In this document: in pieces, positions 32,461-51,209 of the stretch
Layout of the letters: each line of letters starts with the position of its first letter
Position numbering within the stretch: the first letter of the stretch is position 1
NCBI RefSeq assembly: GCF_000725125.1
Contig: NZ_JFCB01000042.1
Span: forward strand, 1-51,209
Source: Streptomyces toyocaensis
GTDB lineage: Bacteria > Actinomycetota > Actinomycetes > Streptomycetales > Streptomycetaceae
DNA length: 51,209 nt
Direction of reading: 5' to 3'
Program-made: the position numbers and the translations under genes
Notes under the pieces: generated by a model
What the model was told of the DNA's origin: nothing
Database searches by the model: none
What the model saw: the letters and a program-made list of their open reading frames with translations, nothing else

Positions 32461-35400
32461 ATGACCACCGAGCCCTCGTCGCTGGAAGCCGTCCTGCCGC
32501 TGACCCCGCTGCAGGAAGGACTGCTCTTCCACGCGCAGTACGACGAGCAGGACGGCCCGGACGTCTACGTCATGCAGCTCGGCATGGACATCGACGGCCC
32601 GCTCGACGTCCCCGTCCTGCGCTCCGCCGCCCACGCCCTGCTCCAGCGGCACGGCAACCTGCGCGCGGGCTTCCGGGACGGCGGGGCGCGCCCCCTGCAG
32701 TTCGTCCCCAAGGAGGTCGACCTGCCCTGGCGGGAGGCCGACCTGACCGACGTGCCCGAGGACGAGCGGGACGCGGCGCTGCGCGAGGTCACCGAGCGGG
32801 ACCGGGCCGCCCGCTTCGACCTGCACCGCCCGCCCCTGCTGCGGTTCACCGTGGTGCGCACCGCGCCGCGGCGGCACCGGCTGCTGGTCACCAACCACCA
32901 CATCCTGCTGGACGGCTGGTCGGCGCCGGTCCTGGTGCGCGAACTGTTCGAGCTGTACGCGGCCGGCGGTGACGCGTCCGCACTGCCGGCGGTGACGCCG
33001 TTCCGCTACCACCTGGCGTGGCTCGCCCGGCAGGACCGCGACGCCGCGGGCCGGGCCTGGCAGGAGGCGCTCGCCGGACTCGACGGGCCGACCCGGCTGG
33101 CCGCCCTGTCCGACGACCGCTCCGCCTCGGTGCTGCCCAGCAGGGTCGCCGCCCGGCTGTCGCCGGAGACCACCGAGCGGCTCAACCGCCGCGTGCGCGA
33201 ACTCGGCCTCACCCTCAACACCGTCGTGCACGCCGCCTGGGGCCTGCTGCTCGGCCGGCTGACCGACCGCACCGACGTCACCTTCGGCATGACCCTCGCC
33301 GGCCGGCCGCCGGAGATCCCCGGCGTGCACACCATGGTCGGCCTGTTCCTCAACACCGTGCCGGTACGGGTGCGCCTGCGCCGCGACGAACCGCTGGCCG
33401 CGCTGTGCCGCCGGCTCCAGGACGAGCAGCGCGCCCTGATGGCCCACCAGTTCCTCGGCCTCGCGGAGATCCAGCGCACGGCCGGCCACGGCGACCTGTT
33501 CGACACCCTCACCGTGACGGAGAACTTCCCCGTCGACCCCGCCGCTCTCACCCTCCCCGGCGGGCTGACGGTCGCCGGGACCTTCTCCACCGACGGCGCG
33601 CACTACCCGCTCGCCCTCATGGTCATCCCCGGCACCTCGCTCGAACTGCGCTTCACCTACCGCGCCGACGCCTTCGACGAGGCCCGCGTCGAAGGCTTCA
33701 GCCGTGCGCTGACCACCGTCCTCGAGGCCTTCACCGCCGACCCGTCCCTCCCCGCGGGCGCCGTCGACCTGCTGGACGCCGGCGCCCGCGCCCGGCTGCT
33801 GGACGAGTGGAGCCCGCCGCCCGCTCCCGCCGAGGCGCGCACCCTGCCCGAACTGCTGGCGCTGCGCGCCGCCGAGACCCCCGACCGTCAGGCGCTGGTC
33901 TGCGGTGACCTCTCGCTGACCTACGCGGAACTCACCGACCGGGTGGAGCGGATCGCCGCCTGGCTGCGCGAGCGCGGGGTGCGCCCGGAGGAACCCGTCG
34001 GCATCGCCATGGACCGCTCCGCCGAGTACGTCCTCGCCGTGCTCGGCGTGGTCCGCGCCGGTGCCGTGTACGTACCGCTCGACCACCGCTGGCCGCCCGC
34101 CCGGCGCGCGCACATCCTCTCCGACAGCGGCGTCTCGCTCATCCTGGAGCAGGGCGACCTGCCGGACCACCACCCGCTGCCCGAGGGCGGCGTCCCGATG
34201 CCGCCGGGCCCCGACCGGACCGCGTACATCATGTACACCTCCGGCTCGACCGGCCGGCCCAAGGGCGTCGCCGTCACCCATCGCGGTATCGGCGACCTCG
34301 CCGCCGACAGCCGGTTCGCGAACGGCTCGCAGGAGCGGGTCCTGCTCCAGTCGGCCCACGCCTTCGACGCCTCCACGTACCAGATGTGGATCCCGCTGCT
34401 GAACGGCACCACCCTCGTCGTCGGCCCGCCCGGCGACCTGGACATCGCCACCATCGGCCGGGTGCTCGCCGGCGACCGGATCACCGCCACGCTGTTCACC
34501 ACCGGACTGTTCCGGCTGATCGCCGCCGAGGCGCCCGAGGTGCTCCGGCCGCTGCGCGAGGTGTGGACCGGCGGCGAGGCGCTGCCCGCCGCGTCCGTGC
34601 GCCAGGTCCTCGACGCCTGCCCGGACCTCACCGTGGTCAACGCCTACGGGCCGACCGAGGTCACCGTCATGGCCGCCGCGCACGCACTGCCGCCCGGCGA
34701 ATCCGTACCGGAATCCGTGCCCATCGGCCGCCCCATGGACGGCAAGCGCGTCCTCGTGCTCGACAGCGCCCTGCGGCTGTGCCCGCCCGGCGTCGCGGGC
34801 GAACTGTACGTCGCCGGCGTGGGACTGGCCCGCGGCTACGTCGGCCGCGCCGACCTGACCGCCGAGCGGTTCGTCGCCGACCCCTACGGCGGCCCCGGCA
34901 CCCGGCTGTACTGCACCGGCGACGTGGTGCGCTGGCGCGAGGACGGCCTGCTGGAGTTCGTGGGCCGCAGCGACAACCAGGTGAAGCTGCGCGGCTTCCG
35001 CATCGAACCCGGCGAGATCGAGGCCGTACTGGCCGGGCACGACGCCGTCGGCCAGGCCGCCGTCGTGGTCCGCGAGGACCGGCCCGGGGTGCGGCACCTG
35101 GTCGGCTACGCCGTCCCGGCCGCCGGCGCGCGCCTGGACACCGAGGAACTGCGCCGCTGGGCGGCCGAGCGGCTGCCCGAGTACATGGTGCCGCGGCCCC
35201 TGGTCGAGCTGGAGGCGCTGCCGCTGACCACCAACGGCAAGCTGGACGTGCGGGCGCTGCCCGCCCCCGAGCACACCGAGGAGGACGCCCGCGGCCCGCG
35301 CACCCCGCACGAGGAACTGCTGTGCGGGCTGTTCGCCGAGGTGCTGGGCCTCGACACGGTCTCCGTGCACGACAACTTCTTCGAGCGGGGCGGGCACTCG

Positions 35401-38400
35401 CTGCTGGCCACCCGGCTGGTCAGCCGGGTCCGCTCGGTCCTCGGCGTCGAACTGCCCATCCGCCGCGTCTTCGAGGAACCGACCGTGGCCGCGCTCGCCG
35501 CCCGGCTCACCGACACCCCGGCGGCCGCCCGGCCCGCGCTGCGCCCGGCGGACCGGCCGCAGCGGGTGCCGCTGTCCTTCGCCCAGCGCAGGCTGTGGTT
35601 CCTCAACCGCATGGAGGGGCCGAGCGCCACCTACAACATCCCCTTCGCCGTACGCCTGACCGGCGACCTGGACACGGCCGCGCTGACCGCCGCGTTCAAC
35701 GATGTCGTCGCCCGGCACGAGGCCCTGCGCACCGTGTTCCCGGACACCGACGGCGAGCCGTGGCAGCACGTCCTGCCCGCCGGGCACGCCGTCGTGGACA
35801 TCGAGGTCTCCGACGTCGCCGAGGCCGGGCTGCCCGCGGCCCTGCACGCGGCCGGCACGGCGGGTTTCGACCTCGCCGTCGACCTGCCGGTGCGCGCCTG
35901 GCTGTTCCGCCTCGCCCCGGACGAGCACGTGCTCTGCGCGGTCGTGCACCACATCGCCGGCGACGGCTGGTCCCAGGCGCCGCTGGTCCGTGACCTGTCG
36001 GCGGCCTACCGCGCCCGCCTGGAGGGCTCCGCGCCCGACTGGCGCCCGCTGCCGGTGCAGTACGCCGACTACGCCCTCTGGCAGCGCGAACTGCTCGGCG
36101 ACGAGCGGGCCGACGACAGCACGGCCGCCACCCAGCTCGCCTACTGGAGCGAGCGGCTCAAGGGCGCGCCGCAGGAGCTCGAACTGCCGACGGACCGGCC
36201 CCGCCCGGCGGTCGCCGGCCACGGCGGCGGTGCCGTACCGGTGCACGTCGACCCCGCACTCACCGCCGGGCTGCGCGCGTTGGCGGCGAAGACCGACACC
36301 ACCCCGTTCATGGTGTTCCAGGCCGCGCTGGCCGCGCTGCTGTCCCGGCTCGGCGCCGGCGACGACATCCCGATCGGCACCCCGGTCGCCGGCCGCACCG
36401 ACGCCGCGGCCGACGACCTGATCGGCTTCTTCGTCAACACCCTGGTGCTGCGCACCGACGTCTCCGGCGACCCGGGCTTCGCCGAACTGCTGCGGCGGGC
36501 CCGCACGGTGGCGCTGGAGGCCTACGCCCACCAGGACCTGCCGTTCGAGCGGCTGGTCGACCTGGTCGGCGCCGACCGCTCGCTGTCGCACAACCCGCTG
36601 TTCCAGGTGATCCTCGCCTACCAGAACAACGACCTGCGCGAGGTCGAGCTGCCCGGCCTCACGGTCACCCCGCACGAGATGCCGCTGCCGGTCGCCAAGG
36701 TCGACCTGGAACTCACCCTGGTCGAGGACACCGCGGGCGGCGGCATCTCCGGACTGCTGAACTACGCCACCGACCTGTTCGACCGGAGCAGCGCGGAGCG
36801 TTTCGCCGCCCACCTGGTGGCGCTGCTGCGGGCCGCCGTCGCCGACCCCGCCCGCCCGGTGCGCACCCTGGAGATCCTGCCGCCCGCGCAGCGCGCCCAA
36901 CTGCTGACCGGCTGGAACGACACCCGCCGGCCGGTGCCCGCCGGCACCGTCCCGGAGCTGTTCGCCGCCCGGGCCGCCGCCCACGCCACCCGCCCGGCCG
37001 TCGTCGGCGAGGCGGGCGAGCTCGACTACGCCACGCTGTCCGACCGGGTCAACCGCCTGGCCCGGCTGCTGATCGAGCACGGAGCCGGCCCGGAGGACCG
37101 GGTCGCGCTGGTCCTGCCGCGCTCCGTGGAACTCACCACCGCCCTGCTCGCGGTGACGACCGCCGGCGCCGCCTACGTGCCGGTCGACCCGAACCACCCC
37201 GCCGACCGCATCGAGTACATGCTCACCGACGGCGACCCGGTGCTCGTGGTCACCCTGACCGGGCTGGCGGACCGGCTCCCGGACGAGATCGCCGAACCGG
37301 TGTTCCTGGACAGTCCCGACGTCGTCGAGGCACTCGCCCGGCACTCCGGCGCCGAGGTCACCGACGCCGACCGGCGGGCCCCGCTGCTCGCCGGCCACCC
37401 CGCCTACGTCATCTACACCTCCGGCTCCACCGGACGTCCCAAGGGCGTCGTCGTCGGACACCGCGGACTGGGCAGTCTGGCGGCCTGGCAGGCCGACCAC
37501 CTGGGCGTGACCGCGGACAGCCGGGTCGGGCAGTTCGCCGCGCCCAGCTTCGACGCCGCCGCCTGGGAGACGGTGATGGCCCTGCTCAACGGCGCCACCC
37601 TGGTCCTCGCCCCCGCCGAAGGGCCGCTCCTCGGCGACGCCCTCACCGGCTTCCTGCGCGAGCGGGGGGTCACCCACGCCACCCTCACCCCGACCGCCCT
37701 GTCCGGCGCCGACCCTCAGGCCGCGCCCGCCGGCCTGACCCTGGTGCTCGCCGGGGAGGCCGTCCCGCGCGACCTGGTGGCCCGCTGGGCGCCCGGCCGC
37801 CGGGTGATCAACGCCTACGGCCCCACCGAGACCACCGTGTGCGCCACCGCGTCCGCACCGGTCGACGGCTCCGCCACCCCGCCCATCGGCGGCCCCATCG
37901 CCAACACCCGCGTGTACGTCCTGGACGGCGCGCTCAACCTGTGCCCCGTCGGCGTCGCGGGCGAGCTGTACGTGGCGGGCACCGGGCTGGCGCGCGGCTA
38001 TCTGCGCCGGCCCGGGATGACGGCGGAGCGGTTCGTCGCCGACCCCTTCGGCGGGCCCGGCGAACGGCTGTACCGCACCGGTGACGTGGTGCGGTGGCGG
38101 GCCGACGGCGGTCTCGAGTTCGTCGGCCGCCGGGACGACCAGGTCAAGCTGCGCGGCTTCCGCATCGAGCTCGGCGAGATCGAGGCGGCGGTGTCGGGCT
38201 GCCCCGGAGTGGACGCGGCGGCCGTCGTGGTCCGCGAGGACCGTCCCGGCGTCCGGCAGCTGGTGGCGTACGTCGTGCCCGACGGCGAAGCGGAGTGCGC
38301 CCCGGAGGGCGTGCGCGCCCGTACGGCCGAGCGGCTGCCGGAGTACATGGTGCCGCAGGCGGTCGTCGTCGTGGACGCGCTGCCGCTGACGGTGAACGGC

Positions 38401-40208
38401 AAGCTCGACCACGCGGCGCTGCCCGCCCCGGAGTTCGGCGGCGGCGACGGCGGCCGGGCGGTGGCCACCGACGCGGAGAAGATCGTCGCCGAGGCGTTCC
38501 GCGAGGTGCTGGGGCTGGCCGAGGTGGGCGCCGACGCCGGCTTCTTCGAACTCGGCGGCGACAGCATCGTCTCCATCAAGCTGGTCGGCGAGGTCCGCAA
38601 GGGCGGACTGGTCATCACGCCCCGGGACGTGTTCGAGCACAAGACGGTCGCCGGTCTCGCGGCGGTCGCCCGCAGCGTGGACGACCTGCCCGAGCAGGAC
38701 CCGGACGCCGGCATCGGCGAGGTGCCGCTCACCCCCATGACCCACTGGCTGCGCGAACTCGGCGGCCGTACCGAACGGTTCCACCAGTCCGTGCTGCTGC
38801 GGGTGCCCGCCGGTCTCGGCCTGCGGCCGCTGACCACGGCCCTGCGCACCGTCCTCGACCACCACGACGCGCTGCGGCTGACACTGTCGGACACGGCGGG
38901 GGAGTGGTCGTACGAGGTCCGGCCGCGCGGCGCGGTGGACGCCGCGGGCTGCGTCACCCGGGTCGACGTCGCCGGATGCGGGCCCGAGGAGCTGCGCGCC
39001 GCGATCGCGCGTCACGCAGAGCGGGCCGTCGGCGACCTGGCGCCCACGCGGGGCGACATGGTGCGCGCGGTGTGGTTCGACGCCGGTGCGGACGCCCCGG
39101 GCCGGCTGCTGCTGGTCGCCCACCACCTGGTCGTCGACGGGGTGTCCTGGCGGATCCTGGTGCCCGACCTGGCCGCCGCCTGGCAGGCCGCCGCTTCCGG
39201 CACCGAGGCCGCGCTCGAACCGGTCGGCACCGCGTGGCGGCGGTGGGCCCAGTGGCTCGGCGAGCTCGCCGCCCAGCCCGCCCGCGCCGCACAGGTCGCC
39301 TGGTGGGCGGACCAGCTGAGCGACGAGGACGTCCCGGTGACCGCCGAGCGGCGCGACCCGGCCCGCGACACCATGGGCACCCAGAGCGCACTCGCCGTCA
39401 CCCTGCCCGAGGACGTCACCGAGCGGCTGCTGACCGCCGTGCCGGCCGCGGCGCGCTGCGGCGTGGAGGACGTGTTCCTGACGGCGTTCGCCCTGGCGGT
39501 CGCCGACTGGCGCAGACGGCGCGGACTCGGTGCCGGCACCGCCGTCCTGGTCGACGTCGAACGGCACGGCCGGCAGATACCGCCCGGCCACGACCTCGAC
39601 GTCTCCCGGACCGTCGGCTGGTTCACCAGCCTCGCCCCGGTGCGCCTCGACCTCGGCCCGGTCTCCTGGGGCCAGGTGTTCACCAGCCCCGGCGCCCTGC
39701 ACAAGGCCCTCTCCCGGGTCAAGGAGACCCTGCGCGAGCTGCCCGACGAGGGCGTCGGGTACGGCCTGCTGCGCCACCTCAACCCGCGCACCCGCGACGA
39801 GCTGGCCGCCTGCGGGCAGCCCCAGTTCGGCTTCAACTACCTGGGCCGCACGGTGGTCGCCGACGCGTCCGGCGGCGACGACTGGAGCATGTCGGCCGAC
39901 GGCGAGGTGCTGCGCGAACTGGGCGGCGGCGACCCGGACATGCCGGCCCCGCACGCGGTCTCCCTCAACGTCGTCGTCGAGGACGGCCCCGCCGGGCCAC
40001 GGCTGGTCGCCAACTGGACCTGGCCGCGCCGCCTGCTGGAGCCCGACGAAGTGCGCGCCCTGGCCGACGGCTGGTTCCGCGCGCTGACCGCGCTCGCCGA
40101 GCACGCCGCCGAGGAGCGGCCCGCCGGCCTCACCCCCTCGGACCTGTCACTGATCGACCTCGAACTCGACGACCTCGGGGTGCTGGAAGCAGAGTGGAGG
40201 AAGACCCA

Positions 40209-40212
<4 letters not shown>
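32461..40212 (+). CDS. NRPS 2: C-A-T / C-A(Phe)-T-E
   Basis: Encodes 2583 aa, modules 3 and 4. C3 has HHILLDG at 146 and a LTPLQEGLLFHAQYDE start of the type that follows E domains. A3 (YTSGSTGRPKG at 592, NGKLD at 925) shows D-A-x-x-Y in the pocket and is probably aliphatic; Leu would fit the parallel with WS9326A but I am not sure. T3 Ser980. C4 HHIAGDG at 1163. A4 reads D-A-W-T-x-A-A-V-C, a Phe code. T4 has LGGDS (Ser2035). The epimerisation domain (about 2080-2530) has HHLVVDGVSWRIL at 2221, so residue 4 is D-Phe. The TGA overlaps the GTG of NRPS 3, ensuring coupled translation. Confidence 0.95.
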
Positions 40213-49061
<8,849 letters not shown>

Positions 49062-49086
49062 CCCTCAGCCCAGAAAAGGAATCACC

Positions 49087-49794
49087 ATGTCGAAGACGGT
49101 CGTGCTCTGCGTGCCGTTCGCCGGGGCCGGTGCCTCGGTCTTCCGCCCCTGGGTGCCGCTCGCCCAGGACCGGTTCGAGCTGGCCGCCGTGCAACTCCCG
49201 GGCCGCGAACAGCGGTTCGCCGAGGAGCCGTACCGCAACGCCGTCGAGGCCGCCGACGGGCTGCTGCCCGAGGTGCTGGAGCGGGTCCGGGGTGCCGGCC
49301 CGGTCGTCCTGTTCGGCCACAGCCTCGGCGCGGTGCTGTCGTACGAGATCGCCCACGGGCTGGCCGCGACCGACGGCGTCGACCTGGCGGCGCTCGTCGT
49401 CAGCGGCTCCCCGGGACCGTGGACGAAGCGCGAGAACGGGGCGAGCGGACTCGACGACGACCAGTTCCTCGACCGGGTCAAGGAGTTCGCCGGCTACCGG
49501 CACGACGCGCTGGAGGACCCGGAGATGCGCGAACTGCTGCTGCCCACGCTCCGCGCCGACGTGGAGATGCACGAGAGCTACGTCCCCTCCTCCGACGCAC
49601 CGCTGTCCGTGCCGATCGTCTCGGTGCGCGGCACCACCGACACCCTGGTGACCACCGAGCAGGCCATGGAGTGGTCCAAGGCCACCAGCGGCGAGTTCCA
49701 CTTCGTGGAGGTCGAGGGCGGCCACATGTACCTGATCGACAACCCCGAGGGCCTGATCGACGTGCTCGCCGACGTCCACCCCGACCGTATCTGA
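49087..49794 (+). CDS. Type II thioesterase (second copy)
   Basis: Encodes 235 aa. The motifs are CVPFAGAGASVFRPW, QLPGREQRF, the nucleophile elbow FGHSLGA, and GGHMYLIDN with the catalytic His. It belongs to the same RifR/GrsT family as the thioesterase at 15249 but is clearly divergent from it. ATG at 49087 has AAAGGA 6 bp upstream and lies 25 bp after the NRPS 3 stop, so it is in the NRPS operon. The probable role is editing of mis-acylated T domains, which may matter for the modules loaded in trans. Confidence 0.9.
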   Translation: MSKTVVLCVPFAGAGASVFRPWVPLAQDRFELAAVQLPGREQRFAEEPYRNAVEAADGLLPEVLERVRGAGPVVLFGHSLGAVLSYEIAHGLAATDGVDLAALVVSGSPGPWTKRENGASGLDDDQFLDRVKEFAGYRHDALEDPEMRELLLPTLRADVEMHESYVPSSDAPLSVPIVSVRGTTDTLVTTEQAMEWSKATSGEFHFVEVEGGHMYLIDNPEGLIDVLADVHPDRI

Positions 49795-49803
49795 GGAGTT
49801 CCG

Positions 49804-50628
49804 GTGCGCCTGCAAGGAAAGACCGTCGTCGTGACGGGAGCCGCGCGCGGCGTCGGCCGTGCCTGCGCGCTGGCGTTCAGCCGGGAGGGCGCCGACCTCG
49901 CCCTGCTCGACGTCTGCGGCGACGTGGACGGCGTGCCCTACCCGCTCGGCACGGTCAGCCAGCTGGACCACACCGCGCGGCTCTGCCGTGAGCAGGGCTC
50001 CGCCGTGCTCACGGCGGCCGCCGACATCCGCGACGGCGCCGCCCTGCGCGCGGCCGTCGGCGAGACGCTCGACCGGTTCGGCGCGATCGACGTCCTCGTC
50101 AACAACGCGGGCATCGTCGCGCCGTCGGGCCGGACCACCCACGAGACCACCGAGGACGAGTGGCAGGTGATGATCGACGTCAACCTGTCCGGCGCCTGGC
50201 GCATGATCTCGCTGGTCGCCCCGCACATGGTCGCGCGGCGCTCGGGCAGCATCGTCAACGTCGCCTCCACCGCCGGTCTGGTGGGCTACCGCCACTTCGC
50301 CGGGTACACCGCCTCCAAGCACGGCCTGATCGGGCTGACCCGGGCGGCCGCGCTGGACTACGCGCCGCTGAAGGTGCGCGTCAACGCCCTGTGCCCCGGA
50401 TCGATCCGGGACGACAGCCGGGCCGAGGGCCGGATGCTCACCGAGATCGCCCGGTCGCTGCAACTGCCGGTCGGCGAGCACGAGCAGGCCTTCGTCCAGT
50501 CGCAGCCGATGAACGCGCTGATCGAGCCGGAGGACGTGGCGGGTGCCGCGCTCTGGCTGGCCTCCGACGAGTCCCGGCAGGTGACCGGCTCCGTGCTGAC
50601 CGTCGACGGCGGCTTCACCACCCGCTGA
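49804..50628 (+). CDS. Short-chain dehydrogenase/reductase (mycofactocin-type SDR pattern)
   Basis: Encodes 274 aa. The cofactor motif is TGAARGVGRA, followed by LLDVCGDVDGVPYPLGTVSQLDHT, NNAGI, the catalytic Ser in VASTAG, and YTASK. The insertion after the second strand (Asp...YPLGT) resembles the SDR subfamily associated with mycofactocin. The GTG at 49804 is 9 bp after the thioesterase stop with GAGGAG upstream. It might reduce or oxidise the acyl chain or an amino-acid side chain. A housekeeping-type KR for the acyl chain is less likely given this subfamily. Confidence 0.88.
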   Translation: MRLQGKTVVVTGAARGVGRACALAFSREGADLALLDVCGDVDGVPYPLGTVSQLDHTARLCREQGSAVLTAAADIRDGAALRAAVGETLDRFGAIDVLVNNAGIVAPSGRTTHETTEDEWQVMIDVNLSGAWRMISLVAPHMVARRSGSIVNVASTAGLVGYRHFAGYTASKHGLIGLTRAAALDYAPLKVRVNALCPGSIRDDSRAEGRMLTEIARSLQLPVGEHEQAFVQSQPMNALIEPEDVAGAALWLASDESRQVTGSVLTVDGGFTTR

Positions 50629-50659
50629 GCCATCACAACCACGCCTAGGGGACCCAGTC

Positions 50660-51209
50660 GTGTCGATCTCACACCAGGACGCCGTCGCACCGCCCGCGCC
50701 GGAGCCGCACTCCGCCGCCGCCCGTACCGGCGAGCGGGCCCCGGACAGCGACCGTGCCGCAGCCGGCCCGTCGTGCCACGCACTGCGCGTGCGCCTCGCC
50801 GGGGGGCCGCCCGCCGCCCTCGACGCTGCGACGGCCTCGTCCGGAGCCGTACGGCTGTGGACCGAGCGGGTGCCGTGCGGGGCCGACGAGCCCGCCGCCG
50901 AGCGGTGGCGCGCGCGCGAACTCGCCCGCCCGCTGCCCGCCCACCAGGACACCCCGGCGCGGGCGGTGCTCCTGCGGTACGCCGACGGCGCCGCCGATCT
51001 CGTGCTGGTGGCCCACCGCGCCACCCTGGACACCGAGGGCCTGCACACCCTCGCGGCCCGCCTGCTGGCCGCCGCCGGCCCGCACCCGGCCGGTCGGCCC
51101 GCCGACCCGCACACCCCCGACACCACCGGCCCCACCGCCTCGGCCGTCGCGGACGCCGCCGGCGCGGCCCCCGCCGGGCCGGACACGGTGACCGGGGCGG
51201 GCCCCGGCA
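50660..51209 (+). CDS. Start of a protein with a degenerate condensation-like N-terminus (truncated by window)
   Basis: The frame is open for 183 codons from GTG 50660 (AGGGGA 8 bp upstream) to the right edge. After a disordered Ala/Pro-rich start, residues about 80-135 read WRARELARPLPA...RAVLLRY...LVLVAHRATLDTEGLHTLAARLL, the pattern of the middle of a condensation domain in which HHxxxDG is replaced by AHRATLDTEG. No adenylation domain is visible yet. In WS9326A-type clusters, as I remember, genes here encode trans-acting adenylation proteins, which would fit the missing and dead A domains of NRPS 3. That is inference. Confidence 0.65.
   Translation, partial: MSISHQDAVAPPAPEPHSAAARTGERAPDSDRAAAGPSCHALRVRLAGGPPAALDAATASSGAVRLWTERVPCGADEPAAERWRARELARPLPAHQDTPARAVLLRYADGAADLVLVAHRATLDTEGLHTLAARLLAAAGPHPAGRPADPHTPDTTGPTASAVADAAGAAPAGPDTVTGAGPG

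Noticed and set aside
38094..40208. Upstream extension of the NRPS 3 frame to 38094
   Set aside because: The translation before 40209 is Arg-rich and lies inside NRPS 2 T4-E coding; the GTGA overlap at 40209 and the C-domain start fix the real start.

Overview
The window is a piece of a high-GC actinomycete chromosome, almost certainly Streptomyces. It has strong GC bias at third codon positions, GTG starts coupled by ATGA/GTGA overlaps, a conservon, an MbtH-like protein and a large NRPS system. The left part (1-14.7 kb) is ordinary or accessory chromosome. On the minus strand lies an NB-ARC/TPR ATPase that runs off the left edge, preceded by a small membrane protein. Next come a two-gene ABC exporter whose ATPase has a TTA codon directly after a TTG start, a VOC protein, a complete conservon (sensor ATPase, roadblock, DUF742, small GTPase and a CYP157-like P450 without ExxR), a convergent second P450, a Phd/VapC toxin-antitoxin pair with a palindromic operator at its start codon, a conserved hypothetical protein, a decayed or permuted tRNA-like stretch and a small membrane protein.

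From about 15.0 kb to the right edge is a biosynthetic gene cluster. It opens with an MbtH-like protein and a type II thioesterase. A minus-strand operon follows: ketosynthase, a short chain-length-factor-like partner without the active-site Cys, and a membrane protein. Divergent to it is a tightly coupled plus-strand operon: ACP, three DsrE/F/H-fold proteins and a double-hotdog dehydratase. Then come a thioesterase-like protein with a Cys nucleophile and a P450/ferredoxin pair (all minus), and three collinear NRPS genes (2560, 2583 and 2950 aa). They are followed by a second type II thioesterase, an SDR, and the first 183 codons of a protein starting with a degenerate condensation-like region.

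The assembly line reads: Cstarter-A(Thr)-T, C-A(Tyr)-N-methyltransferase-T / C-A(aliphatic?)-T, C-A(Phe)-T-E / C-T (no A domain), C-A(dead)-T, C-A(Ser)-T-TE. The predicted product is acyl-Thr-NMeTyr-X-D-Phe-?-?-Ser, cyclised by the TE. This matches, module by module, the cinnamoyl heptadepsipeptide WS9326A as I remember it (Thr, dehydro-N-MeTyr, Leu, D-Phe, Thr, Asn, Ser). The P450 next to the first NRPS gene is then the likely dehydro-tyrosine-forming enzyme, and positions 5 and 6 must be loaded by trans-acting adenylation proteins, the first perhaps starting at 50660. The KS/CLF-like/ACP/dehydratase genes are the likely source of the N-terminal unsaturated acyl group. No pathway regulator, ketoreductase for the acyl chain, or isomerase was found, so the cluster continues beyond the right edge.

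The least explained part is the DsrE-fold trio (19754-20927), locked by start/stop overlaps between the ACP and the dehydratase. Other notable points are the dead A domain of module 6, which looks like a decayed copy of the Ser-specific A domain of module 7, and the tRNA halves in permuted order at 14190-14291.
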